DNA of 64,000 bases, taken from NCBI GenBank assembly GCA_030447905.1, contig JAUJNZ010000006.1, positions 7,813-71,812 of the forward strand, read 5' to 3'. Of the stretch, positions 43,600 through 51,904 are shown one piece after another. Position 1 is the first letter of the stretch, and each line of letters opens with the position of its first letter. Position numbers and translations under genes: made by a program. Source of the stretch: Thermoleophilaceae bacterium (GTDB taxonomy: Bacteria > Actinomycetota > Thermoleophilia > Solirubrobacterales > Thermoleophilaceae). The notes beneath the pieces were generated by a model that saw only the letters and a program-made list of their open reading frames with translations, searched no databases and had not been told where the DNA came from.

Positions 43600-44619
43600 A
43601 TGGCTGAGCCGGGTAGCGTATTCGCGCCAGAGGGAACGCCCGACCGCAACCTCGCGCTCGAGCTCGTGCGGGTGACCGAGGCGGCGGCGCTCGCCTCGGC
43701 GCGGTGGGTCGGGATGGGCGACAAGGAGTCGGCTGACGGAGCCGCCGTCGACGCCATGCGCGTGTTGCTCGACACCGTGCGCATGGACGGCACGGTGGTG
43801 ATCGGGGAGGGCGAGAAGGACGAGGCGCCGATGCTCTACAACGGCGAGCGCATCGGCGACGGCTCGTCGCCCGAGGTAGACATCGCCGTCGACCCGCTCG
43901 AGGGGACGACGCTGTGCGCGAGCGGATCGCCCAACGCCCTGGCGGTGATCGCCCTCTCCGAGCGCGGATCGATGTTCGACCCCGGCCCGTGCGTCTACAT
44001 GCAGAAGATGGCGACCCGCAGCGAGCACGCCGACCTACTCGACCTCGATCGCCCCCTACCCGAGACCCTGAGCCTGATCGCCGAGCGCAAGGGGACCGAC
44101 ATCCGCGACGTGATGGTCGTAGTCCTCGACCGCCCGCGCCACGAGGACACCGTCCGCCAGGTCCGCGAGGCCGGTGCGCGGATCCGCATGATCCCCGACG
44201 GCGACGTCGCGGCGGCGCTGCTCGCGGTCACCGACCGCTCGCCGGTCGACCTCCTCTGGGGCATCGGGGGCCCGCCCGAGGGCGTGCTCGCCGCGGCGGG
44301 CATCAGGTGCATCGGCGGCCAGATCGTCGCCCGGCTGTGGCCGCGAGATGACGAGGAGCGCGAGGCCGCCCTCGACGCCGGCTACGACCTCGAAGAGGTG
44401 CTCGACGCGGACCGCCTGGTAGCCGGCGACGACGTCTTCTTCGCCGCCACCGGGGTGACCGACGGCGACGTGCTCCAGGGCGCCCACTACGAGAGCGCAG
44501 AGGGGGCGACCACGGAGTCGCTCGTCATGCGCTCGCGATCGGGGACGGTGCGCCGCGTGCACGCCCGCCACGACCGCACCAAGCTGCGCGACTACGCACG
44601 CGCCGAGCGCGACGCCTAG
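43600..44619 (+). CDS. glpX: class II fructose-1,6-bisphosphatase GlpX
   Basis: A 339-aa gluconeogenic enzyme. Family segments are RNLALELVRVTEAAALAS, ARWVGMGDKESADGAAVDAMR, TVVIGEGEKDEAPMLYNGE, the metal-binding DIAVDPLEGTTLCA and LWGIGGPPEGVLAAAG. It hydrolyses fructose-1,6-bisphosphate to fructose-6-phosphate with Mn2+/Mg2+. ATG at 43600 fits the family N-terminus and the TAGAAT box just upstream; an open frame continues further 5' but is Pro/Arg-rich. It is divergent from egtB and convergent with the hypothetical gene (13 bp between stops). Confidence 0.95.
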   Translation: MAEPGSVFAPEGTPDRNLALELVRVTEAAALASARWVGMGDKESADGAAVDAMRVLLDTVRMDGTVVIGEGEKDEAPMLYNGERIGDGSSPEVDIAVDPLEGTTLCASGSPNALAVIALSERGSMFDPGPCVYMQKMATRSEHADLLDLDRPLPETLSLIAERKGTDIRDVMVVVLDRPRHEDTVRQVREAGARIRMIPDGDVAAALLAVTDRSPVDLLWGIGGPPEGVLAAAGIRCIGGQIVARLWPRDDEEREAALDAGYDLEEVLDADRLVAGDDVFFAATGVTDGDVLQGAHYESAEGATTESLVMRSRSGTVRRVHARHDRTKLRDYARAERDA

Positions 44620-44632
44620 CCCGCGGGAGCGC

Positions 44633-45412
44633 TCAGGCGACCGCGTCCCGCTCCCGGGCGCCGCTGTCCTCGGCCTCTCGGTCCGAACCCGGCTCTCCCG
44701 CCCCCTGCTCTGCTCGCAGCCGTCGCACCGCCTCGAGCTCCTCGGCGTCGGGGGCCCCCGGTGTACTGCCGCGCAGGTTGCCCACCACCGACGGGGCGAG
44801 GTCGAGGTTGGCGAGCGAGCGGAAGAAGGCGTTCGTGACGAGGACGTGGATCTTGAGCTGGGTGAAGCGGTAGATGATCCGCCCGATCCGCGAGAACCAG
44901 CCCCGCCCGCGGATGGCCGGGTAGAAGTTCGCCACCTGCGACGTGACGCGCAGGGTGACCTCCCCGGTCGCGGGCTCCTCCGAGCGCCGCTCGACGTCCA
45001 TGCGCAGATAGCCCTCCCCGCGCCCCGCGGGGGCGACCAGGAGGCCGCGGTTGATCCGCCACGTCACCGTACCGCCGTCCGGCCTGACGTCGTACTCGGG
45101 CGCGAAGAAGCGCAGGAGGACGAGCGGACGCCGCCGCAGCACGACCTCGCGCGCGGTCGCGGTGTAGAGGACACGCAGGAGGCCCAGCGAGATACGACCG
45201 ATCCACAGCCAGTAGGTGCGGGCCAGCCGCTCGAGGTACTCGGGGCTCCAGATGCCCTCGAGCTCGGTCCGGGGGAGGGTGATCTCCGCACACTGGACCG
45301 TCGTCACCCCGCCGCGGGCCGAGACGTCTTGGTCGCGGCTTTGGAGCACGCGGACTCGCGCCTGGGCGTAGCGGTGGCGCCGCCAGAGTCGTCTCGGGTC
45401 GCGCGTTCGCAC
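44633..45412 (-). CDS. conserved hypothetical protein
   Basis: A protein of about 259 residues. The N-terminal part is basic, then TYWLWIGRISLGLLRVLYTA is a short amphipathic or membrane-touching stretch, followed by a beta-rich domain (VTWRINRGLLVAPAGRGEGYLRMDVER, EVTLRVTSQVANFYPAI) and two aromatic helices (FTQLKIHVLVTNAFFRSLANLDL). The tail is acidic. I do not recognise the family. GTG at 45412 is one of several possible starts; the open frame runs on into moeA, which rules out the longest versions. It lies 34 bp after moeA on the same strand. Confidence 0.6.
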   Translation of the reverse strand: MRTRDPRRLWRRHRYAQARVRVLQSRDQDVSARGGVTTVQCAEITLPRTELEGIWSPEYLERLARTYWLWIGRISLGLLRVLYTATAREVVLRRRPLVLLRFFAPEYDVRPDGGTVTWRINRGLLVAPAGRGEGYLRMDVERRSEEPATGEVTLRVTSQVANFYPAIRGRGWFSRIGRIIYRFTQLKIHVLVTNAFFRSLANLDLAPSVVGNLRGSTPGAPDAEELEAVRRLRAEQGAGEPGSDREAEDSGARERDAVA

Positions 45413-45446
45413 GCGGTCAACGCTACCGGTCAAAGCCCGACCGGCG

Positions 45447-46667
45447 CTAACGCAAGAGCTCGACGTCCACCCGGTCGCCGGCGGGGATCTCACCTTCGCC
45501 CGCGGGGACGAGGGCGAGTGCATCGGCCCGGAGCATCGAGGTGAGCACATGCGATCCCTGCGGCCCGGTCGGCCTCACGTGCCAGCCGTCTGGCCCCACC
45601 GTGACGGAGCAGCGAACGGCTTGGTCGCGGAGGAGATGGCGGGGCACCGACTCGTCGAGCACGGCGACGGTCCGCGCCCGCGCGGGCTCGATCGCTCCGG
45701 CGAGGCGCTCGAGCGCCGGGCGCGCGAACAGCTGGAAGGTCACCATCGCCGAGACCGGATTGCCCGGCAGTCCGAATACGAGCGTATGGTCGCGGAGGCC
45801 GAACCACGTCGGCTTGCCGGGTCGCAGCGCCACGCCCCAGAAGCGCTCGCCGACCCGGAGGTGGGCGAGTGCGGGCTTGACGTGATCGTGAGGGCCGACC
45901 GAGACGCCTCCGGAGACGCACACAGCATCGGCGATCTCGAGCGCCTCGGCGAGCGCCGCCACGGTCGCCTCGAGATCGTCGGGCACGAGCGCCCGCCACA
46001 CCACGCGGGCACCGGCGCGCTCGGCCTGCGCGGCGAGGGCGAAGGCGTTCGCGTCGCGGACCTGGCCGGGCCCGAGCGGAGTCCCCGGCTCGACGAGCTC
46101 GTCGCCGGTGACGAGGATGGCCACGCGCGGTCGCGGCCCACACAGGAGTTGCGGCCTTCCGAGCGAGGCCAGCACGGCCACCTCCGCCGGCCCTAGGCGG
46201 ACCCCCGCCGACAGCACGAGCTCGCCCGCCATCACGTCCTCCCCGGCCCGGCGGATGTGGTCGCCCGGGGATCGCTCGGGGACACGCACGCGCTCGCGCC
46301 CGCGTTGAGCTGGTCCGGGCCCATCGACCGACTCGGTCCGCTCGACCGGCACGACGGCCTCCGCGTCCTCGGGCACCACCGCGCCGGTCGAGATCCGCAC
46401 CGCCTCGCCGGAGCGCAGCGCGCGGTCGGCGGGCCGGCCGGCGCGCGACTCGCCCACGACCTCGAGCTCGGCCGCCGCCCCGGCGAGCACGGCGAACCCG
46501 TCCATGGCCGAGGCGTCGAAGGGGGGCAGCGCTCCTTCGCTCGCCACCTCCTCGGCGAGCACGCGTCCGAGCGCCGCGGTGAGCTCCACGGGCTCGGGCG
46601 TGAGCGGTCTCACCGCGGCCAGCACCTGCTCGCGCGCCGCCTCGATGTCGAGAAGGGGCTCAGCCAC
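45447..46667 (-). CDS. moeA: molybdopterin molybdenumtransferase MoeA
   Basis: A 406-aa enzyme of molybdenum cofactor synthesis. Present are LPPFDASAMDGFAVLA (substrate-binding Asp in MDG), AVRISTGAVVPEDAEAVVPVE, RVAILVTGDELVEPGTPLGPGQVRDAN, CVSGGVSVGPHDHVKP (catalytic-domain motif) and LVFGLPGNPVSAMVTFQLF. It inserts molybdate into adenylated molybdopterin. GTG at 46667 (MAEPLLDIEAARE) was preferred to an upstream TTG. No other moa/mob genes are in the window. Confidence 0.93.
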   Translation of the reverse strand: MAEPLLDIEAAREQVLAAVRPLTPEPVELTAALGRVLAEEVASEGALPPFDASAMDGFAVLAGAAAELEVVGESRAGRPADRALRSGEAVRISTGAVVPEDAEAVVPVERTESVDGPGPAQRGRERVRVPERSPGDHIRRAGEDVMAGELVLSAGVRLGPAEVAVLASLGRPQLLCGPRPRVAILVTGDELVEPGTPLGPGQVRDANAFALAAQAERAGARVVWRALVPDDLEATVAALAEALEIADAVCVSGGVSVGPHDHVKPALAHLRVGERFWGVALRPGKPTWFGLRDHTLVFGLPGNPVSAMVTFQLFARPALERLAGAIEPARARTVAVLDESVPRHLLRDQAVRCSVTVGPDGWHVRPTGPQGSHVLTSMLRADALALVPAGEGEIPAGDRVDVELLR

Positions 46668-46717
46668 TGGGTCATCTTGCCCCAAGCGATGAGCGGGGTC
46701 GCCGCCCGGCCTAGCGG

Positions 46718-47570
46718 TCAGCTCCTGGCTCGCACCTCACCGGTGTCGTGGAGCTCGAAGCGGATCGAGTTGATCGTCGCCCCGCTGAGGATGACGATGG
46801 CCAGCACGTAGAACCACAGCAGCACGATCAGGACGAATACGAAGGTCGTCCCGAAGCGGGCGAGGGTAGAGACCGACGTCAGATAGATCGGAAAGGCATA
46901 GTCGACGACGGCGATGGCAAACGTCGCCGACAGCGCGCCCGGCCAGACCGCCCGCCACGGCACGCCGCGGTTGGGGACCGACCAGTAGAGCACGCACAGG
47001 ACGGCGAAGATGATCGCGATGCCCACGGCGAGCGAGCCGACGAACACCACCACTCCTACCTCCGCCAGCCCGAACGGGGATCCTCCCTGCCAGCCACGAG
47101 CAGGCTCTGGAGCGTCGGCACCGCCACGGTGCGGCGATGAACGCGAGCACGAGGCCGAGCATGGCGAGCGCGAACCGCTTCTGGGTGACCCAGCTGCGGC
47201 ACGGCACGTGATAGATGCGGCAGAAGGCCGTGTCGAGGGCACCGAAGAACGACGACCCGATCCACACGCTGGCGACGAGCGCGACGATCCCGAACCCGGT
47301 GGACGAGCTCCGGATCTGGTCGAGCGCTTGGACGAGCGTTGCCCGAGTGGTGTCCGGAAAAAGCGTGCGCAGATCCTCGAGCACCCGCTCCTCGAGCTCG
47401 CCGCTTGCGAGCACCTTGCCGGCGATGAAGAGCCCGAGCAGGGCGAGTGGGAGGATCGAGAGCAGCAGGTTGTAGGCGACCATCGCCGATAGGCCGGGAA
47501 GGTCGTCTTCGTAGGCTCGCCGCCAGAAGGTCGCAACCGCCCGCCCGGCGCGACCCGAGCGCTGCCTCAA
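46718..47570 (-). pseudogene. YihY/BrkB-family membrane protein with two frameshifts
   Basis: The gene reads in three frames. The first part (47570 to about 47130) encodes FWRRAYEDDLPGLSAMVAYNLLLSILPLALLGLF...KRFALAMLGLVLAFIAA. One base appears missing near 47128, after which TVAVPTLQSLLVAGREDP follows in a second frame; a second base is missing near 47072, and FGLAEVGVVVFVGSLAVG...LLWFYVLAIVILSGATINSIRFEL completes the protein to 46718. Joined, it is a normal YihY protein of about 280 residues with six helices. The family is an inner-membrane protein of unsettled function, once called ribonuclease BN. Two one-base losses within about 60 bp suggest either sequencing error or recent decay. TTG at 47570 is the likely start. 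Confidence 0.8.
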
Positions 47571-48134
47571 GGGCGGGGAAGCCGCCTGAGCACCCCGCCC
47601 GCGGCGTCGAGGCCGAGCCGCGCGGCTCGGCCCGCCACGCGAAAGGCGCCTCCAAGGGGGCCGAGCGGTGCCGGTCCCTCCCCGGTTGGAGACGGCTCGT
47701 CGCCGCGTACCATCCCCGGGGCCGCACCCCTCGGCGCAGGGACGCCGCCGCCCGCGCTCGGTCTCGGGAGGGAGTCCCCGCGCTTCTCACTGCGCTGGCC
47801 CGGGCGCGACCGGGGCAGGTTCCCGAGGACCCCGCCGGCACCCCCTTCGCCGCCGCCGTCAGCCGCGGCCACAGCGCCCTCTCGGGGCGTTTTCCGGCGC
47901 TCGAGCGTCCATCGAGCGTTTTAGTCTACGGGCGCGAGCGGCGACCATGGTCGATCCGACGGCCCTCTCGTGCTCGCCGGGCACCGCGGTCGCGGCTACC
48001 CTGAGCGGATCAGCGATGAGCTCCTCGTTAACCCGCCCTTTACAAATTGAAGTATCTATCCTGACCGCACAGGTGATTCGCTGGGCAGATCCGTGCCCTG
48101 TACTCGAGTCCGCACCGGGAGAACGGAAACTGGG
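47571..48134. other. 564-bp intergenic region upstream of the primary sigma factor
   Basis: No convincing gene is seen. The notable part is an AT-rich island at about 48026-48062, against GC-rich flanks, containing TTAACC, TTTACA, TATCTA and TATCCT hexamers. Spacings between -35-like and -10-like boxes are imperfect (12 or 19 bp), so the exact promoter is unresolved, but this is the most promoter-like stretch before the sigma gene, leaving a leader of roughly 70 nt. Confidence 0.4.
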
Positions 48135-49244
48135 ATGTCAGTAGGCGATCTGCAAGAGCTCGAGGAGGTCAAGCTCCTCGTCACCAAGGGGACCCAGAAC
48201 GGGGTCTTGACCTACGCCGAGGTCGCGACGGCGCTGTCCGAGGTCGACCTCGACGAGGGCGACGTCGAGGAGCTGCACCTCTTCCTCGAGAAGTCGGAGA
48301 TCGAGCTCGTCGAGGAGGTCGATCCGGCGGTCAGCGCCGTACAGGTCGAGCGTGCGGTCGAGGTCAAGGGCCGCCGGCGCGCCAAGCAGCAGAAGACGCA
48401 GATCGACCTCAAGCCCGACATGACGACGGACTCGCTGCAACTCTTCCTCAAGGACATCGGGAGGGTGCGGCTGCTGACCGCCCAGGAGGAGGTCGACCTG
48501 GCCAAGCGGATCGAGCGCGGCGACCTCGACGCCAAGCAGAAGATGGTCGAGTCGAACCTGCGCCTCGTCGTCTCGATCGCCAAGAACTACCGCAACCAGG
48601 GGCTGCCCTTCCTCGACCTGATCCAGGAGGGGACGCTCGGCCTCGTACGCGCGGCCGAGAAGTTCGACTACCGCAAGGGGTTCAAGTTCTCCACCTACGC
48701 CACCTGGTGGATCCGCCAGGCCATCGCCCGCGCGCTCGCCGACAAGGCGCGCACGATCCGCATTCCGGTCCACGTGGTCGAGAAGCTCAACAAGATCGGC
48801 CGCGCCGAGCGCAAGCTCGTCACCGAGTTCGGCCGCGAGCCCACCCCCGACGAGATCGCCGACGTCACCGGGATCGACCCGGAGGAGGTCGACTCGATCA
48901 AGCGCTCGTCTCAGGCGCCGGTCTCGCTCGAGAAGCCGGTCGGCGACGAGGAGGAGTCCGAGTTCGGGCAGTTCATTGCCGACGACCGCGCCGAGTCGCC
49001 CTACGAGCGCGCCGCCGAGATACTCACCAAGGAGCATCTGCGCGAGGCGCTCGAGAACCTCTCCTACCGCGAGCGGCGCGTGCTCGAGCTGCGCTACGGG
49101 CTCGGCGGTGAGCACCCGCGAACGCTCGACGAGGTCGGGCGGACGTTCAACGTCACGCGCGAGCGGATTCGACAGATCGAGAACCAGAGCCTGAAGAAGC
49201 TCCAGTCGCTGGCCGAGGCGCAGAAGCTGCGCGAAGTGGCCTAG
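48135..49244 (+). CDS. rpoD: RNA polymerase primary sigma factor (RpoD/SigA)
   Basis: A 369-aa group 1 sigma-70 factor. Region 1.1-like acidic N-terminus (residues 1-100), region 1.2 [29 protein letters not shown], region 2 with [26 protein letters not shown] and the -10-recognising [13 protein letters not shown], region 3 [13 protein letters not shown], and region 4.2 [20 protein letters not shown]. All residues expected for housekeeping promoter recognition are present. ATG at 48135 gives the normal length; a longer reading to 48093 adds a poor N-terminus. A hairpin follows the stop by 30 bp. Confidence 0.95.
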   Translation: MSVGDLQELEEVKLLVTKGTQNGVLTYAEVATALSEVDLDEGDVEELHLFLEKSEIELVEEVDPAVSAVQVERAVEVKGRRRAKQQKTQIDLKPDMTTDSLQLFLKDIGRVRLLTAQEEVDLAKRIERGDLDAKQKMVESNLRLVVSIAKNYRNQGLPFLDLIQEGTLGLVRAAEKFDYRKGFKFSTYATWWIRQAIARALADKARTIRIPVHVVEKLNKIGRAERKLVTEFGREPTPDEIADVTGIDPEEVDSIKRSSQAPVSLEKPVGDEEESEFGQFIADDRAESPYERAAEILTKEHLREALENLSYRERRVLELRYGLGGEHPRTLDEVGRTFNVTRERIRQIENQSLKKLQSLAEAQKLREVA

Positions 49245-49274
49245 GCCGAGCGCCAGGGAGGGGCGCTATTCGGG

Positions 49275-49297
49275 CCCCGCCTGGACCGCCGGCGGGG
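49275..49297 (+). terminator. candidate terminator of rpoD
   Basis: CCCCGCC (49275-49281) and GGCGGGG (49291-49297) can pair over a 9-nt loop, 30 bp past the sigma-factor stop. There is only a short ATT after the stem. Confidence 0.4.
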
Positions 49298-49427
49298 ATT
49301 CGTCCACGTCAGCGAGCGCGCGGCCAGCGCGCCTCGTGTCCCCCGTCCGCCCTCGAACCCCGGCCGTTTGCCAGGCCGGCCGTCCTCACCGCCTCAAGCC
49401 GAGCGCCCCGACCGCCGATAGCCCTCC

Positions 49428-50537
49428 ATGTTCGACCTCGAAGCTGCCCTCCATCACATGGTCGAGTCCGGTGGCTCCGACCCGCACCTGAAGGTTCCCT
49501 CCCCGCCGATGATCCGGATCAACGGACGCCTCGAGGCCCTGCCCGGGGCAGAGCCGCTGCGCCCGGAGGTGACCCGCGAGATCATCGACGGCCTGCTCAA
49601 GAACGACTCCCTGCGGGCCGAGTTCGAGTCCTAGAACGAGGTCGACCTCGCGTTCGCGGCGACCGGACTGGCCCGCTTTCGCGTCAACGCGTTCCATCAG
49701 CGCGGGTCGGTGTCGCTGGTCATGCGCGCCATTCCCCACGAGATCAAGACCGTCTAGGAGCTCCAGCTTCCTCCCGTCATCGGGGAGCTGGCCGACGAGG
49801 AGCGCGGGATCATCCTCGTCACCGGGACCACCGGCTCGGGCAAGTCGACGACGCTCGCGGCCATGATCGACCGGATCAACGCCTCGCAGCCCAAGCACAT
49901 CGTCACCGTCGAGGACCCGATCGAGTTCCTTCACCGCGACAAGCGGTCGATCCTCAACCAGCGCGAGGTGGGTCAGGACACCGGCTCGTTTAAGCGGGCG
50001 CTGCGGCGGGTCCTGCGCCAGGACCCCGACGTCATCCTCGTCGGGGAGATGCGCGACGAGGAGACCGTCGCCACCGCGCTGTCGGCGGCCGAGACCGGCC
50101 ACCTCGTGCTCTCCACCCTCCACACCCTCGACGTCCCCGAGACCATCAACCGGATCATCGACTACTTCCCGCCGCACATGCACGGCCAAGCGCGCGCGAT
50201 GCTCGCGGGCACGCTCAAGGGAGTGGTCTCCCAGCGCCTCGTGCGCACCGCCGACGGGCGCGGCCGGGCGGCGACCTGCGAGATCCTGCGCACGACCGGG
50301 CGCGTCCGCGACATGATCATGAACCTGGCCGAGACCGGGCGCCTGAGCGAGGTCATCACCGAGGGCGCCTACTACGGCATGCAGACGTGCGACCAGCACC
50401 TGCTCGCCCACGTCCAGAGTGGCCGCGTCGACATGGAGGAGGCCCTCAAGGCCGCCACTAGCCCGCACGACTTCAAGCTGCTCGTGGCCTCGGGCGGCCA
50501 GCGCTCGACCTCGGTCGACCAGCTGATGACGGCCTGA
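49428..50537 (+). pseudogene. pilT: pilT-like twitching ATPase interrupted by two amber codons
   Basis: A 369-codon frame that is otherwise a complete PilT/VirB11-type ATPase: N-terminal HHMVESGGSDPHLKVPSPPMIRINGRL, then RFRVNAFHQRGSVSLVMRAIP, Walker A GTTGSGKST, Walker B DPDVILVGEMRDEET and His box GHLVLSTLHT. TAG stands at codon 69 (49632-49634; FES-stop-NEVDL) and codon 110 (49755-49757; KTV-stop-ELQLP). Related proteins commonly have Glu at the second place (TxEEL) and an acidic or polar residue at the first, so both could be GAG-to-TAG changes. No frameshift occurs. The downstream open part begins after Walker A (ATG 49863) and could not make an active ATPase. TAG ends several genes here, so general readthrough is unlikely. 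Confidence 0.85.
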
Positions 50538-50650
50538 TCGCCGCCGGGCCAGGGCGAGCGCCCTCGCCGCTGGACGCACGTTCTCTTGACTCGGACCCCT
50601 CGAAGCGAGAGAGTGCGCGGCGACAGGCCAAACGCTCAGAGGAGGGAAAC

Positions 50651-51367
50651 ATGCAGAGCACGCTCGGCGAGTTCCAGGAGACGACCAGCGCCGAGGCGTT
50701 CACGCTTCAGAACTCGAAGCTGCTCAAGGTGCGGCTCGAGGCGGTCACCATCCAGGCCAAGCTCGGTTCGATGGTGGCCTACCAGGGCGACGTGCGCTTC
50801 GAGCACGCGGGCTCCGGCGGGCTCGGCCGCTTCGTCAAGAAGGCGGTCACCGGCGAGGGCACCCAGCTCATGCGGATGGAGGGCACCGGCGAGGTCTTCC
50901 TGGCCGACCACGCCCAGGACATCCACTTGATTCGGCTCGAGAACGACCGCGTGACCTGCAACGGCGCGAACGTGTTGGCCTTCGAGGCGGGCATCGATTG
51001 GGACATCCAGAAGGTCCAAGGCGGCATGGCCGGCGCGATGGCGGGCGGCCTGTTCAACCTGTCGCTCGGCGGCAGCGGCTGGATCGCGATCATCTCGGAC
51101 GGCCCTCCCGTCCTGCTCAACACCGGCGCCGCGCCGACCTTCTGCGACCCCCAGGCGGCGATCACCTGGTCGAGCGGCGTCCAGACCCAGGTCAAGACCG
51201 ACGTCAACCTCAAGTCCTTCATCGGCCGCGGCTCGGGCGAGACGATCCAGATGGGCTTCGTCGGCGAGGGCTGGGTGCTCGTGCAACCGAGCGAAGGCCA
51301 GATCCAGGGAGCGGTGCCCGCCGGAGGCGGCACGGGCGGCGGCCTGCTCAAGAACCTGGGCGGCTGA
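50651..51367 (+). CDS. AIM24 family protein
   Basis: A 238-aa protein of the AIM24/TRAP-like beta-helix family: FTLQNSKLLKVRLEAVTIQAKLGSMVAYQGDVRFEH, then KKAVTGEGTQLMRMEGTGEVFLADHAQDIHL and a Gly-rich C-terminal strand set with GRGSGETIQMGFVGEGWVLVQPSEG. The bacterial members have no settled function. A good ribosome site (GAGGAGGG) lies 5 nt before ATG 50651. It stands between pilT and an HxlR regulator whose operator lies just after it; regulation by HxlR is possible but its own promoter is upstream. Confidence 0.88.
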   Translation: MQSTLGEFQETTSAEAFTLQNSKLLKVRLEAVTIQAKLGSMVAYQGDVRFEHAGSGGLGRFVKKAVTGEGTQLMRMEGTGEVFLADHAQDIHLIRLENDRVTCNGANVLAFEAGIDWDIQKVQGGMAGAMAGGLFNLSLGGSGWIAIISDGPPVLLNTGAAPTFCDPQAAITWSSGVQTQVKTDVNLKSFIGRGSGETIQMGFVGEGWVLVQPSEGQIQGAVPAGGGTGGGLLKNLGG

Positions 51368-51410
51368 GCTTCGCGACGGGCGCCGCGGGGGGCGCGGCGC
51401 TCTTTCCAAC

Positions 51411-51440
51411 GCTTCAGTCAATGAAGCTTCGCGCTAGAAT
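51411..51440 (+). promoter_or_regulatory. inverted repeat and -10 box of the HxlR gene
   Basis: GCTTCA-gtcaa-TGAAGC (51411-51427) is a perfect 6-bp inverted repeat with a 5-nt centre. It sits where a -35 box would lie for the TAGAAT at 51435-51440. Binding of the adjacent HxlR dimer here would block its own promoter. The predicted transcript would begin at about 51447, next to GTG 51448. Confidence 0.5.
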
Positions 51441-51447
51441 GGCACAT

Positions 51448-51795
51448 GTGACGGCCATGCCGAGTGACGTGACCTGCCCCGTCTGCGCCACCGCCGAGCT
51501 CGTCTGCGGTAAGTGGACGATCCTCGTCCTGCGCGACCTCGCCGAGGGCTCGAGCCGCTTCTCGGAGCTCGAGCGCTCGCTCGCCGGCATCAGCCCGCGC
51601 ACGCTGTCGTTGCGCCTGCGCGCGCTCGAGGAGGAGGGTGTCGTCACCCGCCAGACCTTCGCTGAGGTCCCGCCTCGGGTCGAGTACGCGCTGACCGACA
51701 AGGGCCGCGCGCTCGTGCCGCTGATCGAGGACATGCGCCGCTACGGGCGCGAGTGGCTCGCCGGCGAGACGGCGGACTGCCTCGCCGCGGAGTAG
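51448..51795 (+). CDS. HxlR family transcriptional regulator
   Basis: A winged-helix regulator of about 115 residues. MPSDVTCPVCATAELVCGKWTILVLRDLAEGSSRFSELERSL is the classic HxlR N-terminus; GISPRTLSLRLRALEEEGVVTR is the recognition helix, and VEYALTDKGRALVPLIEDM the wing and dimer helix. Three Cys near the N-terminus (CPVC and VC) could sense redox or electrophiles, as in HypR/YodB. GTG at 51448 is chosen because the -10 and inverted repeat overlap earlier ATGs at 51421 and 51439; leaderless translation is assumed. If those earlier starts are used, the protein gains up to nine residues. Confidence 0.88.
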   Translation: MTAMPSDVTCPVCATAELVCGKWTILVLRDLAEGSSRFSELERSLAGISPRTLSLRLRALEEEGVVTRQTFAEVPPRVEYALTDKGRALVPLIEDMRRYGREWLAGETADCLAAE

Positions 51796-51904
51796 CGGGC
51801 GCCGACTGGAGGGCGCGACCCGCTCCTCTGAGTCGGCTAGCCGGTGAGCGGCCGGCGGGGCGCCTCGGGCAGGAGACGCCGTCGCCCCGGCGAATCCGCG
51901 TCGG

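Noticed and set aside
47567-47713. A 48-codon minus-strand frame overlapping the YihY start by TTGA
   Set aside because: The overlap is of the kind seen between real genes, but the frame has no ribosome site and its sequence is Gly/Pro/Arg-rich with no recognisable family.
49632-49757. Amber recoding (pyrrolysine or suppressor) in pilT
   Set aside because: TAG is the normal stop of several intact genes nearby (for example glpX, the M23 peptidase and gpgS), so general readthrough would extend them. Kept only as a check to make, not as a claim.
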